Shown: positions 1-5,951, counted from the stretch's first letter. The stretch is 6,164 nt of DNA from Phytoactinopolyspora endophytica (GCF_004138495.1 NZ_ML142859.1:107012-113175), one strand, 5' to 3'. Program-made: numbers and translations. Notes: generated by a model not told the origin, from the letters alone.

Positions 1-1
1 C

Positions 2-199
2 TACGGCTATTGGGACACACCGGCCGGGCGCGAGCCGGATGGAATGGGCCGGGCCGCCAACGAACTGACCCCGACGGAGTGGGACCCGGCGTCCAAACAG
101 CCGATCTTCAAAGTGTCCGCTGCCCGGATCAGGCGTGCCGCCGACGCCGACGACCCGAGCGCGGGCACGCAGGCACAGAGCGAAGGGGTACGACGGTGA
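2..199 (+). CDS. Molybdopterin-dependent oxidoreductase, C-terminal end (partial)
   Basis: Only the last 65 codons are in the window; the 5' part lies to the left. The reading frame is open from base 2 to the TGA at 197-199. The pattern R-A-A-N-E-L-T, then E-W-D-P-x-S-K-Q-P-x-F-K, then A-A-R-I is the usual tail of bacterial molybdopterin oxidoreductases of the assimilatory nitrate reductase/formate dehydrogenase type, where this end belongs to the molybdopterin dinucleotide-binding domain. It is followed by about 20 less conserved, Ala/Asp/Gln-rich residues. The stop overlaps the GTG start of the next gene in a GTGA overlap, so the two are probably translationally coupled. The substrate cannot be told from this fragment; nitrate reductase-like is a guess from family resemblance. 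The assignment rests on a short conserved tail, hence moderate confidence. Confidence 0.68.
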   Translation, partial: YGYWDTPAGREPDGMGRAANELTPTEWDPASKQPIFKVSAARIRRAADADDPSAGTQAQSEGVRR

Positions 200-684
200 A
201 CAAGGTAGGCATGCTGATCCGGCTCGTGCACAACCATGAGCGGAACGTCGTCAGAAAGCTGCTCGTGATCGGTGAGCGGCATCGATCGGATCACGAGGTC
301 TACCACGTGACCAGAGACCTGGCTCGATGGTCCGATGAGCACGTCCGGCTCCTGCGTGAGCAGGGCCAACGCCTGGGCATCGACCTCAAGGTCGACGATG
401 CGGGCAGCGGCCCGCGGCCGTTGCGCGCCGTCCGGGAGAAGCTCTCGGAGCTGTCCAGCCGTCGTCCTGAATCCGGCCTGCTGCTCCTATGGGACATGCG
501 CGGCTTGCATCTCGACCTGATCGGACTGTCTCTCGACTGGGAGATTCTCGGCCAGACGGCCCAGGCCATTAAGGACGACGAGCTACTCTCGCTCACTCAG
601 AGATGTCACCCGGACACGCTCCGGCAGGCTGCGTGGGCCAACGAGATGGTCAAGGTCATCAGCCCGCAGGCGATGGCGAGCTGA
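196..684 (+). CDS. Small helical His/Glu-rich protein coupled to a molybdoenzyme, function unknown
   Basis: This 162-residue protein is of unknown function. I chose the GTG at 196 because AAGGGG lies 7 nt upstream and the codon overlaps the stop of the preceding oxidoreductase gene (GTGA); the same frame is open further upstream, but that part is overprinted by the oxidoreductase tail. The protein is soluble, with no signal peptide or membrane segment, and appears to be almost all helix: about residues 6-60, a Gly/Pro-containing turn near 68-75, then helices at about 76-88, 91-126 and 128-154. Potential metal ligands recur along the first long helix (H12, H14, E15, E27, H29, D32, H33, H37, E48, H49), with more in the second half (D100, H105, D114, E116, H138). 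This resembles a four-helix bundle of ferritin-like or hemerythrin-like style, but I see no canonical motif. By context it may be an accessory or partner subunit of the molybdoenzyme; that is inference. Confidence 0.85.
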   Translation: MNKVGMLIRLVHNHERNVVRKLLVIGERHRSDHEVYHVTRDLARWSDEHVRLLREQGQRLGIDLKVDDAGSGPRPLRAVREKLSELSSRRPESGLLLLWDMRGLHLDLIGLSLDWEILGQTAQAIKDDELLSLTQRCHPDTLRQAAWANEMVKVISPQAMAS

Positions 685-770
685 GCTTCGTCGGGTGGAT
701 TCATGCCGCACGCTTGCTCCGCCGGGCCGCCTTCTACGATTGATCCGGTTCGGTGGTGAGGGGAGTTCGT

Positions 771-1283
771 GTGCGTGAGCGGATGCTCGTCGTTCTGCGA
801 GGCCCGGCGGGCGCGGGGAAGTCGGCCCTGGCGGAGGCGTTGCGCGACCGGCTGGGTTACCCGGCGGCAGCCATCGACACGGACATGTTCAACTGGACGA
901 CCGTCCCCGGCGAGTCGAACAAGCAGGTCGTGTATGACAACGTCTGCCTGCTCGCGGAGTCCTACTTGCGTCACGGCTATGACGTCGTGCTGTCTGGGCT
1001 GATCTTCAGTTTTGAGGAGCGCGGCGCGCTGGCCTCGCTGCGCGCGCGTGGCCGGCTTCTGGGCTGGTCGTACTGGGACTTCTACTGCCATGTTCCGCTG
1101 GACGTGGCCAAGCGGCGTTCGGCCGACCGAGCACGCGACGTCCCGGCCGAGTTTGTGGAGAAATGGTGGCACGACGCACGTGGTGACGTGTCGTCGGTTC
1201 TCTGGCCTGTGCGCGAGCTGGACATGCAGCGGCCCGTCGAATCCAACGTCGAGGAGATCATATCCCTGCTCCAACCGGACTGA
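771..1283 (+). CDS. Small P-loop (AAA-type) kinase-like protein
   Basis: The gene encodes a 170-residue cytoplasmic NTP-binding protein. The start is taken as GTG 771 because GAGGGGA lies about 5 nt upstream; GTG 753 in the same frame has no such site. Beta strand LVVL (6-9) leads into a Walker A loop G-P-A-G-A-G-K-S at residues 11-18. A D-T-D-M-F segment follows at 36-40, where small-molecule kinases such as gluconate, shikimate or chloramphenicol 3-O-phosphotransferases hold a catalytic acidic residue. The segment around K114-R116 and R120, followed by V-P-x-E-F-V and a W-W pair (132-133), looks like the arginine-rich lid of this superfamily. The likely activity is transfer of the ATP gamma-phosphate to a small molecule or nucleic acid end; the substrate is unknown. 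It stands alone, 86 nt after the previous gene, and converges on the methyltransferase locus with only 11 nt between stops. Confidence 0.86.
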   Translation: MRERMLVVLRGPAGAGKSALAEALRDRLGYPAAAIDTDMFNWTTVPGESNKQVVYDNVCLLAESYLRHGYDVVLSGLIFSFEERGALASLRARGRLLGWSYWDFYCHVPLDVAKRRSADRARDVPAEFVEKWWHDARGDVSSVLWPVRELDMQRPVESNVEEIISLLQPD

Positions 1284-1294
1284 CGCTCTCGTGG

Positions 1295-1925
1295 TCACTC
1301 GGGTATGCGGACTACTGCCCACTGATAGTGGAGATCGTTCCGTCCTGGCGCGGTCGCCCAGTCCTCGATCGTGCCGTACTTCTCGAGCGCAGCACGGAGC
1401 GTGGCGTCGCTCCTGAGGTTGAAATAGCGGGCAGGGCCGAAAGCGGTGCCCTCGTCCCACCGTCCGTCCCTAGTCTTCATCGGCGCCCCAGACGCCGATC
1501 GCGACCGGCGACGCGGGGCGCACGACGCGGGTGATCTCGTCCAGGGCTCGTGGCAGGCCGTCTGTATGAAGATGCATGAGAGTGCTCATGGTCCAGGCGG
1601 CGTCGAAGGAGTCCCTCTCGAATGGCAGGTCGAGAGCGGAGGCGACCTGGACGTCAAGGCCGATCGAGCGTGCTTCCGCGGCCTGCCCGGAGGAGAGATC
1701 GACGCCGCGGTACCTCAGGCCGACCGAGGCGAATGCTTCGCCGTCACGGCCCGGGCCGGTGCCGATCTCGAGAATCGTAGTGCGTCGCTCCCGGACGAGC
1801 CGTTGGATGTAGTCGGCACGCCATGCGCGTCGCTCCGGCGACAGTTCTCGCTGGGCACGGGACGTGGCCTTGCTGTCGTAGTACGTCACCAAGTCCTGCT
1901 CGACGGCCGGACGCTGGGCTGTCAT
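1295..1925 (-). pseudogene. Class I SAM-dependent methyltransferase, broken by a one-base frameshift
   Basis: The first part, from ATG 1925 to TAG 1470, gives 151 residues. Motif I, I-L-E-I-G-T-G-P-G-R-D, is at 51-61; the acidic residue after the second strand is D76 (G-V-D-L-S); F-D-A-A-W is at 107-111; and the strand V-A-I-G-V-W-G is at 141-147. The chain stops just after D-E-D. The missing end is in the next frame (1295-1480): after D-E-D, dropping the single T that complements base 1472 gives R-D-G-R-W, then F-x-x-R-S-D-A-T-L-R-A-A-L and a final L-H-Y-Q-W-A-V-V-R. This matches the usual end of this methyltransferase group, and repair would give about 209 residues. Possible explanations are a true inactivating insertion, a sequencing error, or two coupled pieces (ATG 1480 overlaps the stop). 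The acceptor substrate is unknown. No ribosome site precedes the start, and a possible -10 box suggests a leaderless transcript. Confidence 0.78.
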
Positions 1926-1932
1926 GCCTGGA

Positions 1933-1938
1933 ATCGTA
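1933..1938 (-). promoter_or_regulatory. Possible -10 box of a leaderless promoter for the methyltransferase
   Basis: On the minus strand TACGAT ends 7 nt before the A of the methyltransferase ATG (1925), and there is no convincing Shine-Dalgarno sequence in between. In actinobacteria a TANNNT box at this distance is the standard arrangement for leaderless mRNAs. No good -35 hexamer is visible about 17 nt further up, so this remains tentative. Confidence 0.35.
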
Positions 1939-1989
1939 CTGAAGCTTCGAATTGCGGCAGTGTTGTCGGTGATGCGACGTGCTTCGGTC

Positions 1990-2015
1990 GCGCGGCGTCC
2001 TAGTCCCGACGGCGC
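1990..2015 (-). terminator. Weak hairpin after the 272-residue reductase-like gene
   Basis: Seven bases beyond the TAG of the reductase-like gene, the minus strand can fold GCGCCGTC (2015-2008) against GACG-CC-GCGC (1999-1990). This gives 8 base pairs with a 2-nt CC bulge and an 8-nt loop. No U tract follows, so it would be a U-less actinobacterial-type terminator at best. It sits between this gene and the possible methyltransferase promoter, which is where an end of transcription would make sense. Confidence 0.25.
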
Positions 2016-2021
2016 GTCTAG

Positions 2022-2840
2022 CTACGCGGTCAGGCGTTGTGCCTCCTCGTGTATGACCTCGTACCGCAGCCAGAGCATTCCGTCGGTCTCAGCATGGGCG
2101 AAGAGCAGCCGCAGTCGCGTCGGAGACTCTCCGTCGGCAAGCTCGGGCCCGTCGAACAGTGTCGGAGTGTCCCGGCCGCCGATCGCGGCAGGGAAGACGA
2201 GCAGGTGGATCTCGTCGACCAGGCCTGCCCTGAGGAGCGCACCGTTGAGCCCGCCGCCGGCTGTCGACACAACGCAGGTGACACCCAGCTGATCATGCAT
2301 CCGGCGCAGGGCCGTCGTGAGATCGACGCGTTCCTCGCCGACGACGAGGTAGCAGATGCGCTCCTGACGCAGGTAGGCCAGATATTCGACGGGTGTGGTG
2401 CGGGCCACGAGGGCCAGAACATCGAATCCGCCGCCATTCTTCGTATGCCACCGCACTCGTCCACGGCTGTCGACAACCGTGAACCACTTCTCGTGGTCTG
2501 GGCCTTCGACGACCTCCGGTGGCAGAAAGTCGGTGTAGAGCACGTCTGCCGGACCGTGAAATTCGGCTGAGAGCCCGGTCAGTGGGCCAGCCGATTCCGT
2601 GACTAACGACCCGCTCCCTTCGAGGACCGCCTGCGGCCGATACAGGTTGGCAATCTGCGATGACCGCATGTCTCCAAGTACCTGCGCACTCGGCGGATGC
2701 AGCGATCCCCATTCCAGCGAGGCATCCTCATCCATCAACAGTCGATCGCGGCGGAGTGTGACTCGTCCGTCCACCGACGCGTCCACCGAGACCACGACAC
2801 GGGGCCGGTCAATGGTCCCAGACCCGGTTACGTGCTCCAT
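2022..2840 (-). CDS. RibD C-terminal / dihydrofolate reductase-like family protein
   Basis: This encodes a 272-residue cytoplasmic protein. The ATG at 2840 is preferred because GGGAGGAG lies 9 nt upstream; the frame stays open 62 codons further, but without family resemblance. The N-terminal strand R-P-R-V-V-V-S-V-D-A-S-V-D-G-R-V (12-27) is the family signature for the start of the fold. A glycine-rich S-T-A-G-G-G-L-N-G-A (192-201) precedes L-L-R-A-G-L-V-D-E-I and a V-F-P-A-A-I-G-G segment, which form the NADPH-binding region of RibD reductase domains. There is no deaminase domain, so it is not a complete RibD. The residues between about 70 and 160 diverge from ordinary riboflavin reductases, so the substrate is probably another pteridine-like or unrelated carbonyl/imine compound; NADPH use is inferred from the fold. 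It lies 195 nt downstream of a second family member on the same strand. A role in riboflavin synthesis is unsupported, as no other rib gene is present. Confidence 0.88.
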   Translation of the reverse strand: MEHVTGSGTIDRPRVVVSVDASVDGRVTLRRDRLLMDEDASLEWGSLHPPSAQVLGDMRSSQIANLYRPQAVLEGSGSLVTESAGPLTGLSAEFHGPADVLYTDFLPPEVVEGPDHEKWFTVVDSRGRVRWHTKNGGGFDVLALVARTTPVEYLAYLRQERICYLVVGEERVDLTTALRRMHDQLGVTCVVSTAGGGLNGALLRAGLVDEIHLLVFPAAIGGRDTPTLFDGPELADGESPTRLRLLFAHAETDGMLWLRYEVIHEEAQRLTA

Positions 2841-3035
2841 CCCTCTGCACTCCTCCCGACGGTCCGTGACGCGGATGCTGTCCTGCCTACCAGGAGCCAC
2901 CGACATTCGTCGTCGCTTGGAACTGTCATGGAAGCAGCCGTGCTGGCAGGTTCCGGTCGTCCTCGCCCAGTGTGGTTCCTCTCCGTGCGCGGACCACTCG
3001 TCCCAGCTCGCGAAGCCGGCGGGCACCGGCGTCAG

Positions 3036-3632
3036 TCAGCGCAAGACGCGATAGCTGAGGTGGGTGGCCCGATTGCCGCGGCGGATCGTCGGGTTGTCCA
3101 GCCGCACCGGTTTCGAGGCCAGGTTCGCGAAGTACGGGGTGCCGGAACCAAGCAGGTAGGGCACAAGATCGACGGTGATCACATCGAGCAGCCCGGCATC
3201 GAGCGCCTGCTGCGCGATATTCGGGCTGGCGATGACGACGTCCTTGTCGCCGGCGACAGCCTTCGCCTGTGCGATCGCGCTGTCGACGCCATCGATGACG
3301 AATGTGATCGGCGCGTCTTGGTGCGGCCATTCCTGCGGTGTCGGAATCCGATGCGTTACGACGAAGACCGGCAACCCCGTGGGGTGGACACCGTTCCATC
3401 CACCGGCTACGTCGAACAGGCGTCGTCCCGCGACGAGGGCGCCGATGGCGTTGACGGTCTCTTGGAAATGCGCGGTGTCTTCCGCAGACTGATGGTACGG
3501 GATGTCCGGGTTCGCGGACTCCGTTTCGACAGGGCCGGCGGTGTACCACTCGAACAGCTGGTCCACGCTGCCGTCTGCGTCTTCGATGAAGCCGTCCAGC
3601 GACATCGACATGTTCGAAATGACCTGTCCCAT
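3036..3632 (-). CDS. Dihydrofolate reductase family protein (RibD C-terminal fold)
   Basis: The gene encodes 198 residues, a typical length for single-domain members of this family. The ATG at 3632 is chosen because AGGAGAG lies a few bases upstream and because M-G-Q-V-I-S-N-M-S-M-S-L-D-G-F-I is the standard N-terminus (strand followed by the S-L-D-G-F motif at 11-15). Further signatures are G-R-R-L-F-D (adenine-binding region), the strand P-V-F-V-V-T-H, and near the end L-D-A-G-L-L-D-V, then L-V-P-Y-L-L-G-S-G-T-P-Y-F. The usual Gly-Gly-(Gly/Ala) nucleotide loop is replaced by I-A-S-P-N-I-A, a variant I associate with a common actinobacterial subfamily. It is a predicted NAD(P)H-dependent reductase; the substrate is unknown, and it should not be called folA, since true DHFRs differ. 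It may be co-transcribed with the family member downstream, although the 195-nt gap leaves room for a separate promoter. Confidence 0.9.
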   Translation of the reverse strand: MGQVISNMSMSLDGFIEDADGSVDQLFEWYTAGPVETESANPDIPYHQSAEDTAHFQETVNAIGALVAGRRLFDVAGGWNGVHPTGLPVFVVTHRIPTPQEWPHQDAPITFVIDGVDSAIAQAKAVAGDKDVVIASPNIAQQALDAGLLDVITVDLVPYLLGSGTPYFANLASKPVRLDNPTIRRGNRATHLSYRVLR

Positions 3633-3866
3633 GGTGCTCTCCTCATCTGTGCTGCGGCCCGGATTGGGCGCGCTCTTATCCAAAGATCGGAGCAGCCACA
3701 GGGTTCTCGACATGCATCCAGAGATGTGGTTCAGGTCACGCTGTGACGTCGCCTCGGCCGCGAGTGCGACGGGCTGAGATGTGAGGCGCCTCGTCGACGA
3801 TCAACGAGCTGTCCCGCGGCACGCGAACCGCCGTGCGTTAGCGCTTGTGTCCGGTGGTGTGCCCGT

Positions 3867-4298
3867 TCACGTCTCGACGGCTCGCAGCCGTCTGGCGATA
3901 GCGTCGGTCTCCTCGATACTCATCGTTGGCACCGGGCCCCAGTGGGTCCCTCCGTTTGGCAGAGTGGCCGCCACATGGAAATGTGTATGCGGCACGGTCT
4001 GATAGGCGGGAACGCCGTTTTTCTGCCAGATGGCTATACCTTCGGCCTCGAAGGCTTCTTTGACGAGACGAGCCGCTCTGCGGACGCTCGTGATGAGCGC
4101 ATCGGCCTCATGCGGTCGCAGATCCAAGATGGTCTCGCGGTGCTCAACCGGCACGACCAGGACATGACCTTGGCCTCTCTGTTCGCGTGTAACCAGAGTG
4201 GCCGTGATTTGATCTCGTTCAACGATGGTGTACGGACGTCGACCACTCAGGTACTCACAGAACGGACAGGGGTCATTAATCGGTAGCACCAGCGACAT
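3867..4298 (-). CDS. HIT-family (histidine triad) nucleotide hydrolase/transferase
   Basis: This 143-residue cytoplasmic protein has the complete HIT signature H-T-H-F-H-V-A-A, with triad histidines H104, H106 and H108; by family rules the middle one (H106) forms the nucleotidyl-enzyme intermediate. The N-terminal D-P-C-P-F-C (C11, C14), together with H53 and H104, fits the structural zinc site of Hint/HIT proteins. G-H-V-L-V-V-P-x-E-H-R (44-54) is the conserved nucleotide-binding strand. Such proteins hydrolyse nucleoside phosphoramidates or dinucleotides; the physiological substrate here is unknown. The ATG at 4298 is the only sensible start and leaves just 10 residues before the first Cys. 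No good Shine-Dalgarno is seen, but CACGAT lies 6 nt upstream and may be a leaderless -10. Codon use is unusual: 19 of the first 42 codons end in A or T, including CTA, AGA and ACA, which suggests acquisition from a lower-GC source. Confidence 0.93.
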   Translation of the reverse strand: MSLVLPINDPCPFCEYLSGRRPYTIVERDQITATLVTREQRGQGHVLVVPVEHRETILDLRPHEADALITSVRRAARLVKEAFEAEGIAIWQKNGVPAYQTVPHTHFHVAATLPNGGTHWGPVPTMSIEETDAIARRLRAVET

Positions 4299-4415
4299 CG
4301 GTCAATCGTGTCATCTACGCAACGCGCGCATTAGTGCCATGCTCGCGGGATATGGGGCTGATGATCTGACAGGTCAGGCGAGCAGGCGCTCCGGCTGGAT
4401 CCGGTCGCCTCAGGC

Positions 4416-4445
4416 TTGTGTGGTCGGCCACTTGGCAGCTAGCTT
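4416..4445 (+). promoter_or_regulatory. Possible promoter of the lipoprotein gene
   Basis: TTGTGT (4416-4421) and TAGCTT (4440-4445), separated by 18 nt, resemble a housekeeping sigma -35/-10 pair. Transcription would start around 4452, about 50 nt before the ATG at 4503. The match is loose and the hexamers are short, so this is only a candidate. Confidence 0.25.
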
Positions 4446-4457
4446 GCCGCAGCAAGC
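4442..4457 (+). other. Small perfect stem-loop upstream of the lipoprotein gene
   Basis: GCTTGC (4442-4447) and GCAAGC (4452-4457) form a perfect 6-bp stem with a 4-nt CGCA loop, 45 nt before the lipoprotein start codon. It overlaps the candidate -10 box, so it could be an operator half-site pair or an incidental palindrome. No U tract follows, so it is not a terminator. Its meaning is uncertain. Confidence 0.3.
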
Positions 4458-4502
4458 ACGTGCTCTGTCCTGCCCGGGGAATGACACTGAGACGGGGAAT
4501 AT

Positions 4503-5285
4503 ATGAAGGCCGGAGCGACCCTGGGTGTCGTCGCCGTTTCTGCGTTGAGCCTCGCAGGTTGCTCTGAACACAGGGTTTCGGGCGAAGCCCGGGAACTCGT
4601 ACGGGAGCAGGCTCTGTCGGTGGGTAACGAGCTCGCCGCCGGCGTATTCGTCGACGGTCCCGATGGCGTCGAAACCGGCTTGCATCGCTCCCGCGTCGAT
4701 CGCGACGTTGATGTCGTGGTCGACAGCGGGCAGGCGTCGCTGTCGCTATGGTTCGCGGAGACAGTCACGTCCGAGGGCGGCGGCTTCAACTCGGAGGTTT
4801 CGAAGTCGGCGGTTATCTGTGTGGAGTACGTCGTTGACCTCGACGGCGGAGACACGGCGATCCACGAGAGTGCGTGTCCGGAGGACGTTCCGTCCGGAGA
4901 TCATGTCGCCCAAGAGTCGCTTGGCAGCAAGGTCGAGATCGATTCGCACGACGCAATGCGAGCACTCAACCGCTTCCCGACGCACGCGCATGATCGCATC
5001 AAAGAGTATGCGAAAACCGCTCCTGCGAAGGAGGAGCTGCCAGCAGCCACAGCCGCTCTACAGCCATTGACCGAGCAGGACGATCTCGATCCCGACGAGG
5101 TCATTCAGGCCTTGGAAGGGGCCGGAATGGGCGAGTACGTTACGACCCGAACGGCCAATGGCGCGGTCAGATTCGGGGCCGCCGTGACGCACGGCGGGTG
5201 CATATTCGGTCTCGTCGCGCCGGGTGAGCTCGACATCGATGCGGGTGGTGTCCTTGCTGACGGCGGCTGCTTGAAGCCACACTGA
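4503..5285 (+). CDS. Secreted lipoprotein, family not recognised
   Basis: This encodes a 260-residue predicted lipoprotein. The start at ATG 4503 is supported by GGGGA 4 nt upstream and by a compact signal peptide: K2, a hydrophobic stretch (about 5-18), and the lipobox L-A-G-C with C20 as the lipidated residue. Cleavage before C20 and diacylglyceryl attachment would leave the protein on the outer face of the membrane. The mature part is acidic (many Asp/Glu), with no further membrane segment. It contains four cysteines, C106, C125, C233 and C256, spaced as two pairs that could form two disulfides. Residues about 150-210 look helical (D-A-M-R-A-L-N-R, then E-E-L-P-A-A-T-A-A-L and P-D-E-V-I-Q-A-L), and the C-terminal part, about 210-256, looks beta-rich and glycine-rich. 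I recognise no enzymatic motif. It is transcribed alone, divergent from the HIT gene and convergent with the MarR gene, so the context offers no function. Confidence 0.87.
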   Translation: MKAGATLGVVAVSALSLAGCSEHRVSGEARELVREQALSVGNELAAGVFVDGPDGVETGLHRSRVDRDVDVVVDSGQASLSLWFAETVTSEGGGFNSEVSKSAVICVEYVVDLDGGDTAIHESACPEDVPSGDHVAQESLGSKVEIDSHDAMRALNRFPTHAHDRIKEYAKTAPAKEELPAATAALQPLTEQDDLDPDEVIQALEGAGMGEYVTTRTANGAVRFGAAVTHGGCIFGLVAPGELDIDAGGVLADGGCLKPH

Positions 5286-5339
5286 ACCCCTTCGTCTGCT
5301 TTCATTTGACGTTGAGCCATGCGCGAGTGGTCGCTGGCC

Positions 5340-5891
5340 TCATCCCTGCAGGCGCTCTGGTCCGTCGGCTGTCGTGGTGTCGCTCGGCTTGAGCGCCGGT
5401 GGCACGTCGCCGAGGCTCATGAGCAGTGTGCGTAGCAGGTCCGCGAGTTGCTCTTGCTCGCCCGGGTTGAGTGCCGCGAGCAGCTGAGTCTCGTTTTCGA
5501 CGTGCTTGGCCACGACGACGTCAACGAGTTGGCGGCCCTGGTCGGTCAGGGTGATCAGGACCGAACGTCGGTTGGACGGATCCGTTTCGCGCGTCACCAG
5601 CTCCTTGGCCGCCAGCCGGTCGATCCGGTTGGTGATGGCGCCAGAGGTGACCATCGAAGACTCCACTAGCCCACCCGCCGTGAGTTGATAAGGGGAGCCG
5701 GACCGGCGGAGTGTGGCCAGGATGTCGAATTCCCATCGCTGCAGGTCATAGGCGGCGAATGTCTCCTCCAGCTTGCGCTCCAGGAATCGGGCGGCTCTCG
5801 AGATCCGACCGATCACGCCCATGGGCGAGGCGTCGATGTCCGGCCGTTCGGCCCTCCACTGCCCCAGCACCTTGTCCACACTGTCTGCCAT
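5340..5891 (-). CDS. MarR-family transcriptional regulator
   Basis: The gene encodes 183 residues, slightly longer than the usual 140-160 because of an acidic/polar N-terminal extension (about 20 residues) and a Pro/Thr-rich tail after about 165. The ATG at 5891 has AAGGAG 5 nt upstream. The winged helix-turn-helix is clear: L-Q-R-W-E-F-D-I-L-A-T-L (50-61), the recognition helix S-S-M-V-T-S-G-A-I-T-N-R-I-D-R-L (78-93), and the wing with D104-P-S-N-R108-R and then V-L-I-T-L-T (111-116), the D-x-R wing motif of the family. The flanking N- and C-terminal helices form the dimer interface in this family. It is divergent from an EamA-type exporter gene with 90 nt between starts, and the gap is rich in inverted repeats. 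The simplest model is a ligand-responsive repressor of the exporter and of itself; the ligand is unknown. Confidence 0.94.
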   Translation of the reverse strand: MADSVDKVLGQWRAERPDIDASPMGVIGRISRAARFLERKLEETFAAYDLQRWEFDILATLRRSGSPYQLTAGGLVESSMVTSGAITNRIDRLAAKELVTRETDPSNRRSVLITLTDQGRQLVDVVVAKHVENETQLLAALNPGEQEQLADLLRTLLMSLGDVPPALKPSDTTTADGPERLQG

Positions 5892-5915
5892 GACGACTCC
5901 TTAGCGTTGAAATGT

Positions 5916-5945
5916 TTGACACTAAGGTAACAGATGGTCTAGTGT
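5916..5945 (+). promoter_or_regulatory. Promoter of the EamA-type exporter gene
   Basis: TTGACA (5916-5921), a perfect -35 consensus, is followed after 18 nt by TAGTGT (5940-5945), which fits TANNNT. Transcription would begin near 5952, giving a leader of about 30 nt that contains the TCAACGTTGA palindrome and the GAGGAG ribosome site. Both hexamers lie inside the inverted repeats, so a repressor bound there would block polymerase. Confidence 0.55.
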
Positions 5946-5951
5946 CCTCAA
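5924..5951 (-). promoter_or_regulatory. Promoter of the marR-type gene
   Basis: On the minus strand TTGAGG (5951-5946) and TACCTT (5929-5924) are separated by 16 nt, giving a start near 5917 and a leader of about 25 nt before the regulator ATG. It overlaps the opposing exporter promoter almost completely, so the two polymerases would compete and one repressor could shut both. Confidence 0.4.

Noticed and set aside
10..195. Upstream extension of the small helical protein to an ATG at 10
   Set aside because: The extension is Arg/Gly-rich and overprints the conserved oxidoreductase tail in another frame; GTG 196 has a proper ribosome site.
606..1460. Long minus-strand open frame (284 codons) opposite the kinase
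   Set aside because: The product is Arg/His/Pro-rich with no family features and lies over the kinase codons and the methyltransferase tail; long antisense frames are expected in high-GC DNA.
1295..1480. Stand-alone 61-residue gene on the minus strand
   Set aside because: Its sequence reads as the direct continuation of the methyltransferase after D-E-D and has no ribosome site of its own, so it is annotated as the frameshifted C-terminus.
2697..3746. Long plus-strand open frame (349 codons)
   Set aside because: It is antisense to both reductase-like genes, which have clear motifs, ribosome sites and starts; the translated product is low-complexity Arg/Asp-rich.
3633..3866. 234-nt gap between the HIT gene and the 198-residue reductase
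   Set aside because: Only a weak 5-bp stem (3819-3823 with 3832-3836, 8-nt loop) and a poor promoter-like GGATAAG are present; no gene, repeat or credible terminator could be supported.
5286..5339. Bidirectional terminator between the lipoprotein and the MarR gene
   Set aside because: The 54-nt convergent gap has no inverted repeat of useful length and no U tract.
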